The notes under the pieces are model-generated. The model was not told the origin of the DNA. It worked only from the letters and a program-made list of their open reading frames with translations, and made no database searches. A DNA stretch of 64,000 nucleotides from Diphasiastrum complanatum. Lineage: Eukaryota > Streptophyta > Lycopodiopsida > Lycopodiales > Lycopodiaceae. Of this stretch, positions 43,068-53,219 are shown piece after piece. Within the stretch, counting starts at the first letter, position 1, and each line of letters opens with the position of its first letter. Made by a program: the position numbers and the translations under genes. Location: NCBI GenBank assembly GCA_029204225.1, contig CM055096.1, forward strand, positions 37,843,460 through 37,907,459. The letters are read 5' to 3'.

Positions 43068-43440
43068 ATGCTAGAAAGATTCTAGAAAATGTGACTGAAA
43101 CTAACAAAAAGTTCTCAAAAAAATTTAGTATGATACTAGAAAATTTCTCAAAAAATGAATAAAATTATAAAAATCACTCAAAAGAATGCTAGAAAATTTC
43201 TCAAAAAATTGGAGAAAAAAAAACGGTCTGTGAATATTAAAACAAGTTGATTACAATTTGAGTTTCGCGAAAAATTCTCGAAAAGATTCTCGAAATTTTT
43301 TGAAGAATGCTAGAAAGTGAAAGAAAATTTCACGAAAATTTCTAGAAAAAATTGCAGAAAAGTTGCGATCAATTCCAGAAAAGATAAAAGAAAATTCACG
43401 ATAAATTCCAGAAAAATACTAGAAAAATATAAGAATAATT
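43068..43440. repeat. A-rich degenerate repeats around CTAGAAAATTTCTC
   Basis: GCTAGAAA, TCTAGAAAA, CTAGAAAATTTCTC and AAATTTCACGAAAATTTC variants recur about every 30-50 bases in this non-coding stretch between integrase stub and aORF. Many are self-complementary (GAAAATTTC). The position resembles the motif-rich pol-aORF spacer of element A. Confidence 0.55.
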
Positions 43441-43451
43441 TTTTTTTATTA

Positions 43452-43640
43452 TTAAAGGTAATATTTCTTGAGTCTGGACCCATTAATACGTGTAGCATTC
43501 TCAAATACCTCTATGACTTTATAGGGTCCAAGCCATCTCATATGGAGTTTTTTGGGGAACTTTTGATGTCGACTATCGTAAATCAAACATCTTCTGAGCT
43601 GATGATCCGCACCAAGCTTGTATAGGACATTGTTAATAAT
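43452..43640 (-). pseudogene. Integrase stub of element C
   Basis: ITPYTIINNVLYKLGADHQL is typical of the start of the gypsy integrase zinc-binding domain. It is joined directly to KKLHMRWLGPYKVIEVFENA and INGSRLKKYYL, the end of integrase. The catalytic core is missing, so the deletion joins the two ends of integrase. Confidence 0.75.
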
Positions 43641-43651
43641 TGTATAAGGTG

Positions 43652-45542
43652 TTATCTTATATTGAAAAACTGTCTTTTGTTCCAAATGATTTCGAGATTG
43701 TCAATAACAGCACTAGACAATTTAGTCTTTGTGATTTCGTCGTCCTCTTCCTCGAAAGTGACCACCTTCTCTGTAGCAGCTGACTGAAGTTTAGTGTTGA
43801 TGATTTCTTTCGCTTCTGCTGAGATATCTTTTGCAAATAATTTTGTAGCATCGCGGTCATAGTCTGGGTCATCTTTAAGATCTTCTTTAGTCGTAGATTT
43901 GTTCGTTGACTTGCTAGAAGATTTCTTCTTCGAAGATTTTCTGTGCTTTGTTGAAGATTTTTGTTTGGGTTTCAAGGAGCCTTTGGTTCTTGTTGTGGCT
44001 TTGAATATATTCTTCACGTCACTTGGCCAAGACTGGTCTTCTATCTTTGCCAATTTTCCTTCAATAACATCAATCCTTTGCACAACAACATCAGTCGAAG
44101 CTTTTGCTTTCGAGTCGGCAGCAGCTGGTGTTGCTACATACTGATATTTGGGTCGCGGCTTCTGTGGATGAGGGCAGTCAGGATACTTGTGGCCAGGCTC
44201 TCTGCAGTTCGAGCATAACGACACATAACCAATCGACTTTCGCGACTGAGGATAGTCACATGAAAAATGTCCTGGCTCTCCACAGTTGTAGCAGTTGCCC
44301 GACACTGGTTTAGTCGTAGTTTGAGACTTTGCTGGTCCAACGAATTCAGGAGGGTTGTGTGTTCTTGGTGCAAACTATGGTCTATCCTATTGGGCTGATG
44401 CTGTAGTACCCTGAACATAGTTAGTAGTCGCATCATTTTGAAAAATAAAAAGTACCTCCTGGACAGGATCTTCAATATATTTTACATTTACAATGGTGTA
44501 GTCTTCCTTAGTATGTCTAGAAGTTCCACATTTCGTACACCACATTCCTGAGTTGGAAGAAGATGCCTTTGGTCTTTTGTTTGCAACTTCAAAGATCTTC
44601 ACTTTCAAAGCATTAAATTTTTTATTAACGTCAGCCATATTACTCTTCCAAAGTTTTTCAACTTTAGAAGTTACGACTTCTCCTCGATGGTTTCGTGTCG
44701 TCCTTTCGCTTGGATCATTGTTTATTCTTTCTATCTCCTTTATCAGCTTCTGATTCCGATGAATCGCTGCTTTCGGACTTCGAGCTTGAAAAACTGGTAC
44801 TTGAGTCAGAATCTGAATCATCATTGTTGTCACTGGAATTAGTCTTAGACTTATGAGATCTCTTAGTTGAGCGTCGCTTTAGTGCTAGTTTCAAGGTCTC
44901 AAAATTTTTGGAACTAGCTATTACTGCTGCTAAGGAAGTCATGTCCTCGTGTCTAGAATACCGATCAATCTTTGGTGGTAAACCAGCCAAAAACCATTCG
45001 ATCTGCATGTCAACGGGATATACACCGATTAGTTTTCCTATAAGATTTTTAACCTTTCGTGTATATTTTCGAAGGGATTCTTTAGTCTTCTTCTAAACAT
45101 TGTTCAGACATCCAAGAATTCAAGATTTGTAATCGATTTCTCTAAACTGGTTCAAAAACGCATCTTTCAGCAGTAACTAGGTTCCTACACGGCCTGGTTC
45201 AGCTTGACTGTACCATATGCATGCCTACTTTCTCAGCAGACCAGGGAATATTCACAGTTTATCTACATCAGTTCCTTCATAATTTGCATTAGCAATTGAC
45301 TCAAATTGCGAGACATAGCTATCAGCATCATCGGAAGTAGTCTCTTTAAAATAATTGTACTTAATTTTTGAGATAGAAGTGAAACGTGAAACAAGACACT
45401 CCGTATCGAAGCTAATTAGGAGTTCAAGTAACTGGGCAGTGATTTCATCGAGATTTCTTCGACTCTCTCTCTCACTCTGTCTTCGTAAAAATTTCTCTCT
45501 AAGCTTACGGTATTGTTCTAATTGGGATTCTCTATCTGACAT
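43652..45542 (-). pseudogene. Gag of element C with three zinc knuckles
   Basis: Start MSDRESQLEQYRKL at 45,542; capsid region DDADSYVSQFESIANANYEG, LLKDAFLNQFREIDYKS and WFLAGLPPKIDRYSRHEDM; a Ser/Asp-rich acidic run (about 44,800-44,740); then knuckles WCTKCGTSRHTKEDY (last Cys changed to Tyr), CYNCGEPGHFSCDYP and CSNCREPGHKYPDC; then a Lys/Ser-rich tail. Frameshifts near 45,250 and 44,715 and stops break it. Pol should follow but is deleted. The copy at 61,541-62,815 keeps the first knuckle's Cys. Confidence 0.8.
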
Positions 45543-45581
45543 ACATGTATGTGTTAGATTTCTTATAACTTTCCTAAGCTA

Positions 45582-45599
45582 TCCCCAGCAATGACGCCA
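45582..45599 (-). other. Primer binding site of element C, tRNA-Asp-like
   Basis: The minus strand reads TGGCGTCATTGCTGGGGA five bases after the LTR end. It differs at three positions from the tRNA-Asp complement in element A. Confidence 0.75.
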
Positions 45600-45604
45600 A
45601 AAAT

Positions 45605-46863
45605 TGGTATATGTCATACTATACCCACAAGGTTAATATAGATTTTGTAGTAAATAATGTCGTTCCCACAAAGGATAGCATTTGAAAGTTATGTACTTGA
45701 TACAATTATGACAAGTGGTTTCGAGTGTTATTCTGGTTGTCAATAGACATCAGAAAGTAACCAATATTACTTGTGTTTGGGGTGTATAATGTTAATAATC
45801 TTAGAACAACAATCTAGCCTCTATTAAATTGAATGAAACGCATTCTACAGATGAGATGTTATCAGAGTAGTACCGCAGTACTACACTCAAGCTGATTAAG
45901 GTGTCAACAGAGAGACGAAAAATGTTCGATGTATTTGTGGTTGTGCAGACAATTAATTTATTGCGTTCGCGAACTGTTTATTTCTAGACAGAAGTCCTCA
46001 ACAACTCAAGTCCAAGGTTATGGTTAAAGAACACAAATAGTTCTAGAGCATGTTAGAAACTTATGTCAGTTACAATCAGGAACACAGATCAAAGACTCAA
46101 TTCTTCAGACAGGGACTGTCATCTCATATGTATACATACAGTTTTATTCAATGATCGTGCTAAATTGTACCAAATATAGATGTTATTCGAGTGTCGAAAA
46201 CATTGTATTCGCGATAGACGAATAAGATGATTTTAAGATAGTCCTTTAGAGCATGTTTTATGGATACACAACAAACGACTGTAATGTGTTGGAGAGTCTA
46301 TCTGATCAGAGAGTAATTCATTATAATCGTTAGAGATTGCTAGTAGACTCAGGATCACTCACACTCAACAGTGCGGAGAACGAAAATAGGCGAGAATAAC
46401 TCTCAGCACTCTATTCACTTCTTCAACCTCTTACATATGCATAAACTCTTCTCTCTCGATGCTCAAGATTGAACTATGAGATCAATATATGTTCTACGGG
46501 GCGAACAAACACACCTCTAAAACAACAGGTGCGTCGCTCCCGCGAAAAGGTCTAGTTAACAATTAGATTGAGTATACGTTCAATTATACCATAAGAGGTA
46601 TATTTAACTAAGAGTTAAAATTACTCTAGTTTAGCATGTCATTTCATATCTAGTTGTTTTGCATGGACGGCTATCCAAGGCAATGTCTTTTCCTTTTAAA
46701 AGTCTTGTCCTTAATTAAAAGGCAAGTACTTAGGAGATATATTCTCAAAAAATGTCTTAGGCCTCTTCATGATTTATTTTTATCCAGCTCATATCTTCAT
46801 TTTCGAGTATATCATGCCATATTTATGCTGATATTCAATATTTAACAATCTTGTGGCATCACA
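45605..46863 (-). repeat. LTR-C, 5' LTR of element C
   Basis: 1259 bases. On the minus strand it starts TGTGATGCCACAAGATTG and ends GACATATACCA next to the primer site. Near its end is a short palindrome, GGTATAGTATGACATATACC. Other copies: 38,966-39,917, 47,378-48,116 (plus) and 62,875-63,697. Confidence 0.87.
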
Positions 46864-47232
46864 GATACATTACTCACAAGATTTCAGACAAAATCACGTA
46901 GTCAGATCATGCTGCTCGAAGATCGGCTGAAAAACCTGCAGTGGGATGGCAAAGACCTCACTTCCTTTATTAGGAAGATGAAGGATCTATTCCTTTCACT
47001 ACACAATTCTGGAGCAGAAAGTGCAGTGTCGGCAAAGAAGCAGCTTACATATTTATTGAGAGCCTTACCAAGATCCTTCCAGACAACCAGAACGCTGCTA
47101 GCAAAAGATCCTATAATGACGCTCGAAAAGGCTATTGTCGAGATTCGAGAAGTCGTCGAAGCTCAAGAGCACCTTGATCACAAGGATGCTTCTGACCTAT
47201 TTAAAGAAACAACAAAGACAAATATTCTCTAA
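46864..47232 (+). pseudogene. Copia gag fragment fused to an element C 3' end
   Basis: The frame from 46,909 (MLLEDRLKNLQWDGKDL, FIRKMKDLFLSLHNSG, YLLRALPRSFQTTRTLL) is a UBN2-type copia gag without its N-terminus. From CTATTTAAAGAAAC (about 47,200) the sequence becomes the native 3' region of element C. It stands head to head with element C, starting one base after that element's LTR. Confidence 0.75.
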
Positions 47233-48116
47233 GATGAAGAAATATCTAAAGAGAAAAACATATGAAAAAATATCTTTTCACCTTAACGAAAATCTGAAGA
47301 ACATGATGTTTTGTGAATGATCCTCGAAATAACGATAATATGTTCACGAGGACGTTTCACATTTGAGGAAGGGGATATGTGAAGCCATGAAATTGTTAAA
47401 TATTGAATATCAGCATAAATATGGCCTGACATACTCAAAAATGAAGATATGAGCCAGATAAATATAAATCATGAAGAGGTCTAAGACATTTTTTGAGAAT
47501 ATATCTCCTAAGTACTTGCCTTGTAATTAAGGACAAGACCTTTAAAAGGAAAAGACTTTGTCTTGGATAGCCTTTACTAGGTCGTCCACGCAAAACGACT
47601 AGATATGAAAAGACATGCTAAACTAGAGTAATTCTAATTCTTAGTTAAATAAACCTCTTATGGTATAATTGAACGTATACTCAATCTAATTGTTAACTAG
47701 ACCTTTTCGCGAGAGCGATGCACCTGTTTTTTTAGAGGTGTGTTTGTTCGCCCCGTAGAACATATATTGATCTCACAGTTCAGTCTCGAGCATCGAGAGA
47801 GAAGAGTTTATGCATATGTAAGAGGTTGAAGAAGTGAATAGAGTGCTGAGAGTTATTCTCGCTTATCACCGTTCTCTGCACAATCTCTAACGCATTACAT
47901 GAAATACTCTCTGATTAGATAGACTCTCTAGTGCATTATAGTCGTTTGTTGTGTATCCGTAAAACATGCTCTAAAGAATTGTCTTAAAATCATCTTATTT
48001 GTCTATCGCAAATACAATCTTTTCAGCACTTGAATAACATCTATATTTGGTACAATTTAGCACAATCATTGAATAAAACTGTATGTATACATATGAGATG
48101 ACAATCCCTGTCTGAA
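47233..48116 (+). repeat. Element C 3' region and LTR-C, plus strand, truncated
   Basis: Polypurine tract TGAGGAAGGGGATA at 47,364-47,377, then LTR-C from TGTGAAGCC at 47,378. The LTR ends prematurely at about 48,116 (CCCTGTCTGAA) where unrelated sequence begins. With element C this forms a large inverted arrangement. Confidence 0.85.
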
Positions 48117-48488
48117 GGTGCCTTGAGGTTTCAGTTGTATATCTTCTTCCTCAAATACATCCTCTTCTTCGTAACCATCTAGTATAGTCGCATCGAACTG
48201 CTTTGGTGACGGAACTGCATGGGCGACCCTGATGGAATCTTGTGCTACTTCGGCTTGATCTTGTTGATCTGTCTGAAAGGATGAATAAAAAATTATAGAA
48301 CTATCATGGAACTGTTCAAATTATGTTCCAGGTTATATATGGATTCGAACAAATAGCCGTCATTGGTCCAGTACAACTCATCAGTAGTATCAATAAAGGG
48401 CTTGAAGATGCTCTTAGTGTGCTTATGATTTGGGGAGGGCTTCTTTGTTCAAAGCCTTGAGATCCATACAAATATGCATCTTCCCATT
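48117..48488 (-). pseudogene. Mosaic of aORF and RT shards
   Basis: Minus strand: an about 48-base RT shard at 48,488-48,440 (GKMHICMDLKALNK) joins directly to aORF sequence matching 37,590-37,690 (TTDELYWTNDGYLFES). After a possible intron ending TTTCAG, the frame QTDQQDQAEVAQDSIRVAHA with an acidic DGYEEEDVFEEED end abuts LTR-C. Each junction is abrupt. Confidence 0.6.
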
Positions 48489-48685
48489 GATCTCTAAGTT
48501 TAAAAATGACTTTTGGGCCTCTAGTTTTATTTTAATTCCAAGGCCCAAGTCAATTTTATTTTATTTACACTTAAGCTTGTATGCTCATTGGGCCATGGGC
48601 TTACGCGCGCAGGATGCCATGCCCTTGCAACACATTTTATTGGACGATTTTATTTATTTATACTTTGTTGGGAATAGCCCCAACA
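48489..48685 (-). repeat. LTR-A head remnant
   Basis: First about 200 bases of LTR-A (TGTTGGGGCTATTCCCAACA on the minus strand at 48,685), cut at GATCTCTAAG where the RT shard begins. It follows the aORF end as a 3' LTR should. Confidence 0.85.
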
Positions 48686-50800
48686 GGACCCACAGCCTGA
48701 AGTAGTGTCGGTCCCTCGGCACTCTGCCGGTTTAGTAAAGAGTTTTCTTCACCCACCTTTGCTGGATCAGGTAGGTCATGACATCCTCCATAAAATTGAG
48801 GCGGTCCAATTTCTTCAAGTCCTTGGGCATGTGAATGGACTTGTGGACTCCTCTCAGCCAATCTTGGTCGACCAATGCTTGGAATCTGCATGTCCATGCA
48901 TCGCCCAGAACTGGTGCTCGGTAATACACACGAGCGATTGGCAGCTGATCTTTGACTTTGTCTGAAGGTAGCGCCTTATTAATGTCAAAGAATATGGGAG
49001 GGAAAAAATTGTCCCATTTAGTTTCGATCCCCATTAGATGTTCTAAGTCCTAGGCATAAGTGGCTGCTATGCGGATTGTTGGATCCGGGCAGTTGACATA
49101 GTGATTCGCGAATGTGGTGAGAGCCCTTCTGGCATCGACATTTGTAGTCCAACCATATTCTGAATGAATGATCGGCCAATTTAAGTTTTGAATTGTGAGT
49201 TTGTCCAGAGGGGTGCCGCATTCCGTCCATTTGGATCGTCATGTACATGGTAGGAAGTGCGCGTTCACCTGTAATTATTGCGGACTCGTCATGTAGGCTT
49301 TGATGGCCACAGGGTCTCTTTCGAACAATTGCTGACGCCACTCTGGTTGTGGTTGGAGGGCGAGTAATGCTTGCAATTCTTTTCCCTTTATTGTCTGAGC
49401 TGAAAACGATATCTGCCAGCTGTCTCTTGATGACTCGTGGGTATACTTTGATAGGAATTCGTTTATTTTCTCCTCCACAGACTTTGGTCTTCGGAAGGCT
49501 CATCTAGAAGATATCGTGCACGAACCTTTGGATGATGTGGCTTGGCTTTGGCTGGTATCTGCGCCTTGGCCCTGGTCTCGCGTCTCAGCAGCCGTATCCG
49601 TTTGTCCTTGGTCTTGGCCTTCAGACCCTAAATCTTGGTTATATCCCCCTGCTGCCCGCTGGCTTTGGTCTTGGCTTGTACTGGCTTGTGCAGCGTCAAA
49701 AACAGGTGGCGATGGAATTACCACGGGGGTGGGCTGGGCCTTCATTTCCACAAATTTTTGGCAAGCCTTGAGGGCTTGCTTGGCCTGGGCGAGCTCGTGA
49801 GTTGCGCTTGTCCAATATTTATTGAACTCTACCGGGTAGCTATTTAAGGTTTGGCTATAAACCTGCACCTGACGCCGAAGAAGATTCATTTCTGATTGAG
49901 AGAGCGGCCTTGAGTCTGGTGCAGGTTGAGCTAACCAGACAAGCTTTTCGTCTTGTAGGGCTTTGACCTCCATCTCCAGACACGTAATCTCTACTTCCAA
50001 AAGGTTTAATTGTGCCTGGATGGGAGCAAGCCGTTGGGACGCTTCAGATTGAAGCTCCCACACCTTCGTGGAGGCCTCTGTCAGCGCATTTGAGAGGCTT
50101 TGGATATAATTATTGAGGCCCTCCTCCTTATGCTGCAGCTTGGCGATCTCCTGGTGCCCTACTTCTTCATGTTGTTGAGCCAAAATCAGCTTGTGCTGCA
50201 GCTTGGTGAGTTCTGCTCGTAGTTGTGTGTTGCTTGTTGCCAGGTGTAGTGCCCTACTTTTCAAGATAGCTTTGGCTGCTACCGCATCTAGGATGTATTT
50301 GCCCAGTGTCTGGTACGCTGTCGTTAAGTCTGTGGAAGCAACCGATATAGTGGCACTGATAAGGGCTTCTGTTGTATCAGCTCCGACGACTTGTGGAGTT
50401 CCGTCGTCATCATCTTCTATCAGGTTCTCATTGGACCTGATGCCATAGGGGCGGTGGGATCAGCCCGATCTGGCGATGGTACAAAAACTATTTGGACAAA
50501 TGCGTCATCAGACAATAGTTGGTTGCCCTCGTCAACCTTTATTGGCAAAGCTGGTGGGGTTTGAGAAGCAACTGTGGAAACGGAGGTGAAGACAACTTGT
50601 TCGAACGAGAGAATGGGAGGAATAGAGGGTAACTGAAGGGTGGTGTGGAGTATGGAAGAAGGAAAAGATGGAGCAGAAAGGGTCTGGCGTGGGGGTGAAA
50701 AATTGATGACTTGCATCCACGCTAGAGTGTCAGGAGACAATTGAGAATCAGAAGGATTGAATGGAATGGAAGCAATGGTGGAGGCAGGAGTGATGGGACT
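48686..50800 (-). pseudogene. aORF of element A family, inverted copy
   Basis: Minus strand: Ser/Thr/Pro linker (SPITPASTIASIPFN) from 50,800, acidic EDDDDGTPQVVG near 50,400, an open coiled-coil frame 50,264-49,500 (LTKLQHKLILAQQHEEVG, LEMEVKALQDEKLVWL) with a Gln-rich end, then the C-terminal domain (frames 49,503-49,018 and 49,034-48,732) with ARVYYRAPVLGDAW, RFQALVDQDWLRGVHKS and KTLY next to the LTR. The N-terminal domain is replaced by copia sequence. Confidence 0.75.
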
Positions 50801-51346
50801 GAGTGCTTTTGTGAAGATGTCTGCAACCATGTCCTGCGTTTTGCAGTACGTGTCCATGGCTTCTCTCTAGAGATCAAAGTTTGGTTGGCTAAGTGCCTCT
50901 TCGACTATTTTCCGTTCCTGCATTAAGAGACATGAAGACTCAAGAGTATACCTTGTGGGCTGTTGCGCACTCGGCTTGATCTTCTGGGAGGATTCGACTG
51001 ATGAACCGTTCCTGGGACTTGTTGTTGGGTAACATCAACATCTTTGTCTGATTCGTTGTCTTGAAGTGGGTCGACAATACATACGCCTGAGCCAGAAGCT
51101 CGGACTGTTGTGTCAACGACATGTGAGGAAGGTTCTTCTTGAGCAATATCCTTGCCTTTGAGGTCGACGAATCGAATTGATCCTCGATAAAGATTGTATC
51201 CTGGCTATACAAGATTTGCTGGGTATCAGGATCGTACAACTTGTAAGTGTTATCAAACAAAATATATTCGATCAAGATGGTTTTGAGACCTTGTAAGTCC
51301 AATTTTTTCCTTGTGTCCTTTGGAATCTGCGCGTAGGCGATGCACC
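50801..51346 (-). pseudogene. Copia pol fragment: integrase tail joined to RNase H tail
   Basis: The frame from 51,346 has CIAYAQIPKDTRKKLDLQGL and YKLYDPDTQQILYSQDTIF, the end of copia integrase and the linker to RT, closing at 50,940. A few dozen bases later YCKTQDMVADIFTKAL is the end of copia RNase H. RT and most of RNase H are deleted. FTKAL passes in frame into the aORF linker SPITPAS at 50,800. It sits between two LTR-A-family pieces. Confidence 0.78.
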
Positions 51347-51423
51347 GCAGGATGCCATGCCCTCGCAACACATTTTATTGGACAATTGTATTTATTTACA
51401 CTTTGTGGGGAATACTCCCAACA
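51347..51423 (-). repeat. LTR-A head remnant, 77 bases
   Basis: TGTTGGGAGTATTCCCCACA on the minus strand from 51,423, cut at GCAGGATGCC where copia begins. It follows an aORF end. Confidence 0.82.
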
Positions 51424-52290
51424 GGACCCATGGCCTGAAGTAGTGTCGGTCCCTCGGCACTCTGCCGATTTGGTAAAGAGTTTTTTTCGCCTGCCTTTGT
51501 TGGATCAGGTAGGTCGTGACGTCCTCCCTAAAGTTGAGGCTTCTTCAAGTCCTTGGGCGTGTGAAGGGACTTGTGGAATCCTCTCAGCCAATCTTGGTCG
51601 ACCCATGCTTGGAATCTGCGTGTCCATGGATCGCCCAGAAGTGCAGCTCGTTAATACACACGAGCGATTGGCAGCTGATCTTCGACTTTGTTTGAAGGTA
51701 GCACCGTATTAATGTCAAAGAATATGGGGGGGAGAAAATTGTCCCATTTAGTTTCGATCCCCATTAGATGTTGTAAGTCACGGGCGTAAGTGGCTACCGC
51801 GCGGACTGTTGGATCAGGGCAGTTGACATAGTGATTCGCGAATGTGGTGAGAGCCCTTCTGCAATCCACATCTGTAGTCCAACCGTACTCTGAATGAATG
51901 ATCGGCCAATTGAATTGTGAGTTTGTCTAGAGGGGTGTTGCATTCCGCCCATTTGGATCATCGTGTACATGGCAGAAAGTGCGCGTTCACCTGTAATTGT
52001 TGCGGACTCGTCACGTAGGCCCTGATGGCCACAGGGTCTCTTTCGAACAACTGCTAACACCACTCTGGTTGTGGTTGAAGGGCGGGTAATGCATGCAGTT
52101 CTTTGCCCTTTATTGTTTGAGCTGAAAACGATATCTGCCAGCCGCCTCTTGATGACTCGTGGGGATACTTTGATAGGAATTCGTTTATTTTCTTCTCCAC
52201 GGACTTTGGTCTTCAGGAGGCCTGGCTGGCAGATATCGTGCGTGAACCTCTAGATGATGTGGCTTGGCTTTGGCTGTTATCTGCGCCTTG
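51424..52290 (-). pseudogene. aORF C-terminal domain, inverted copy
   Basis: Minus strand: EKKINEFLSKYPHESSRGGW, QLFERDPVAIRAYVTSPQQL, YRCGLQKGSHHIRESLCQLP in an alternative frame, then the C-terminal segment to KTLY before the LTR-A remnant. There are frameshifts and stops, and part of the final segment (about 51,540) is deleted. Confidence 0.72.
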
Positions 52291-52296
52291 CCTACT

Positions 52297-53160
52297 ATTC
52301 GTCGTGAATGATTTGCGAAGAGCTAGACGGTGCTCAACTGATAATTAGTCGCGAATGATTCGCGAAAGACAAGACCAAATGTTAGTCGTTTATTACCAGA
52401 AAGAACAACTAGAAAGATCAGACAGAATGAATGATAAGCATAGCAATATTAACATAGATCTGAACGCAGAAAAAAGAACTATATCAGATTAAGTATATCA
52501 CGTATACATGTCAATAATGCGGTAGAGCACAAGACAATAGTGGACAAAACCGCGTGCCCTACGAAGCTTATACAATTTGTAAAGGAATAAAGACTTATTG
52601 ATGACAATCAAGAATCAATGCGCAAGGCATCTACTTCGTCTCATTCACTCATAACTCATTAATCTAAATAACCTTGTTAAACTGAATACGCAAATGGTAT
52701 CCAGTATATATACATCATATTACAGGTGTGCAGATGTGCTATCTGTAAGAGATTGTGGGTGGCTACAGTCGTTGTCCAGTCTATTAGCACAGCTGCATGG
52801 GGTGAGTGTGAAAAGGGTGCGATGTCAGTCAGTGCTGAAGTGACCGATGGTGATGACAATGCAAAAAGTGTGTCACTCTTACGAATAGCCTTAGGATTAG
52901 ATTTACAGGGTGCGTTTGCTTTAAGGGCACCTTTGGCATTCTGTAGGATAGTGTCCCCTTTTTGCCTGTCACCATAACCTGTATAAAAACACAGTGTCGC
53001 AATTCTTTCACCTTTTATTCGTCTATGCAAATTTGCGTGTAAATATGTAGGCTGCACGACAACGTTAGTAAATATGCAGCATGAATGGAGGCATATTAAA
53101 ATGGAATTAAGGAGAGTAGAAGTAATAAATCCAACATCAACAGTGGTGCCGAGGACAATG
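52297..53160 (+). repeat. Possible LTR-D with primer-site-like end
   Basis: CTGTATAAAAACACAG near 52,980 looks like a TATA box. The stretch ends TCAACA at 53,142, one base before TGGTGCCGAGGACAATG, which has the form of a primer site (TGG start, same one-base gap as LTR-A) but no tRNA that I can name. The 5' boundary is only where aORF homology stops. A second LTR copy is not visible. Confidence 0.35.
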
Positions 53161-53219
53161 TTGGCGCCAGAAGTAAAGCTTGTAAAGGTAGCTTTACAAC
53201 ATCTATCCAATTCCTTTAG

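Larger units (their letters stand above)
38966..46863 (-). mobile_element. Element C: gypsy-type element lacking RT and RNase H
   Basis: Minus orientation: 5' LTR 46,863-45,605, tRNA-Asp-like primer site, three-knuckle gag, a stub of integrase, an A-rich repeat region, a coiled-coil aORF, a 3' non-coding part, polypurine tract and a 3' LTR from 39,917 whose last about 220 bases are missing. Protease, RT, RNase H and most of integrase are deleted, so it could only have moved with proteins supplied by another element. Confidence 0.82.

Noticed and set aside
43310..43625. Frames in the A-rich spacer of element C
   Set aside because: Lys/Asn/Phe-rich chance frames over A-rich repeats; only the integrase stub at 43,452-43,640 has recognisable content.
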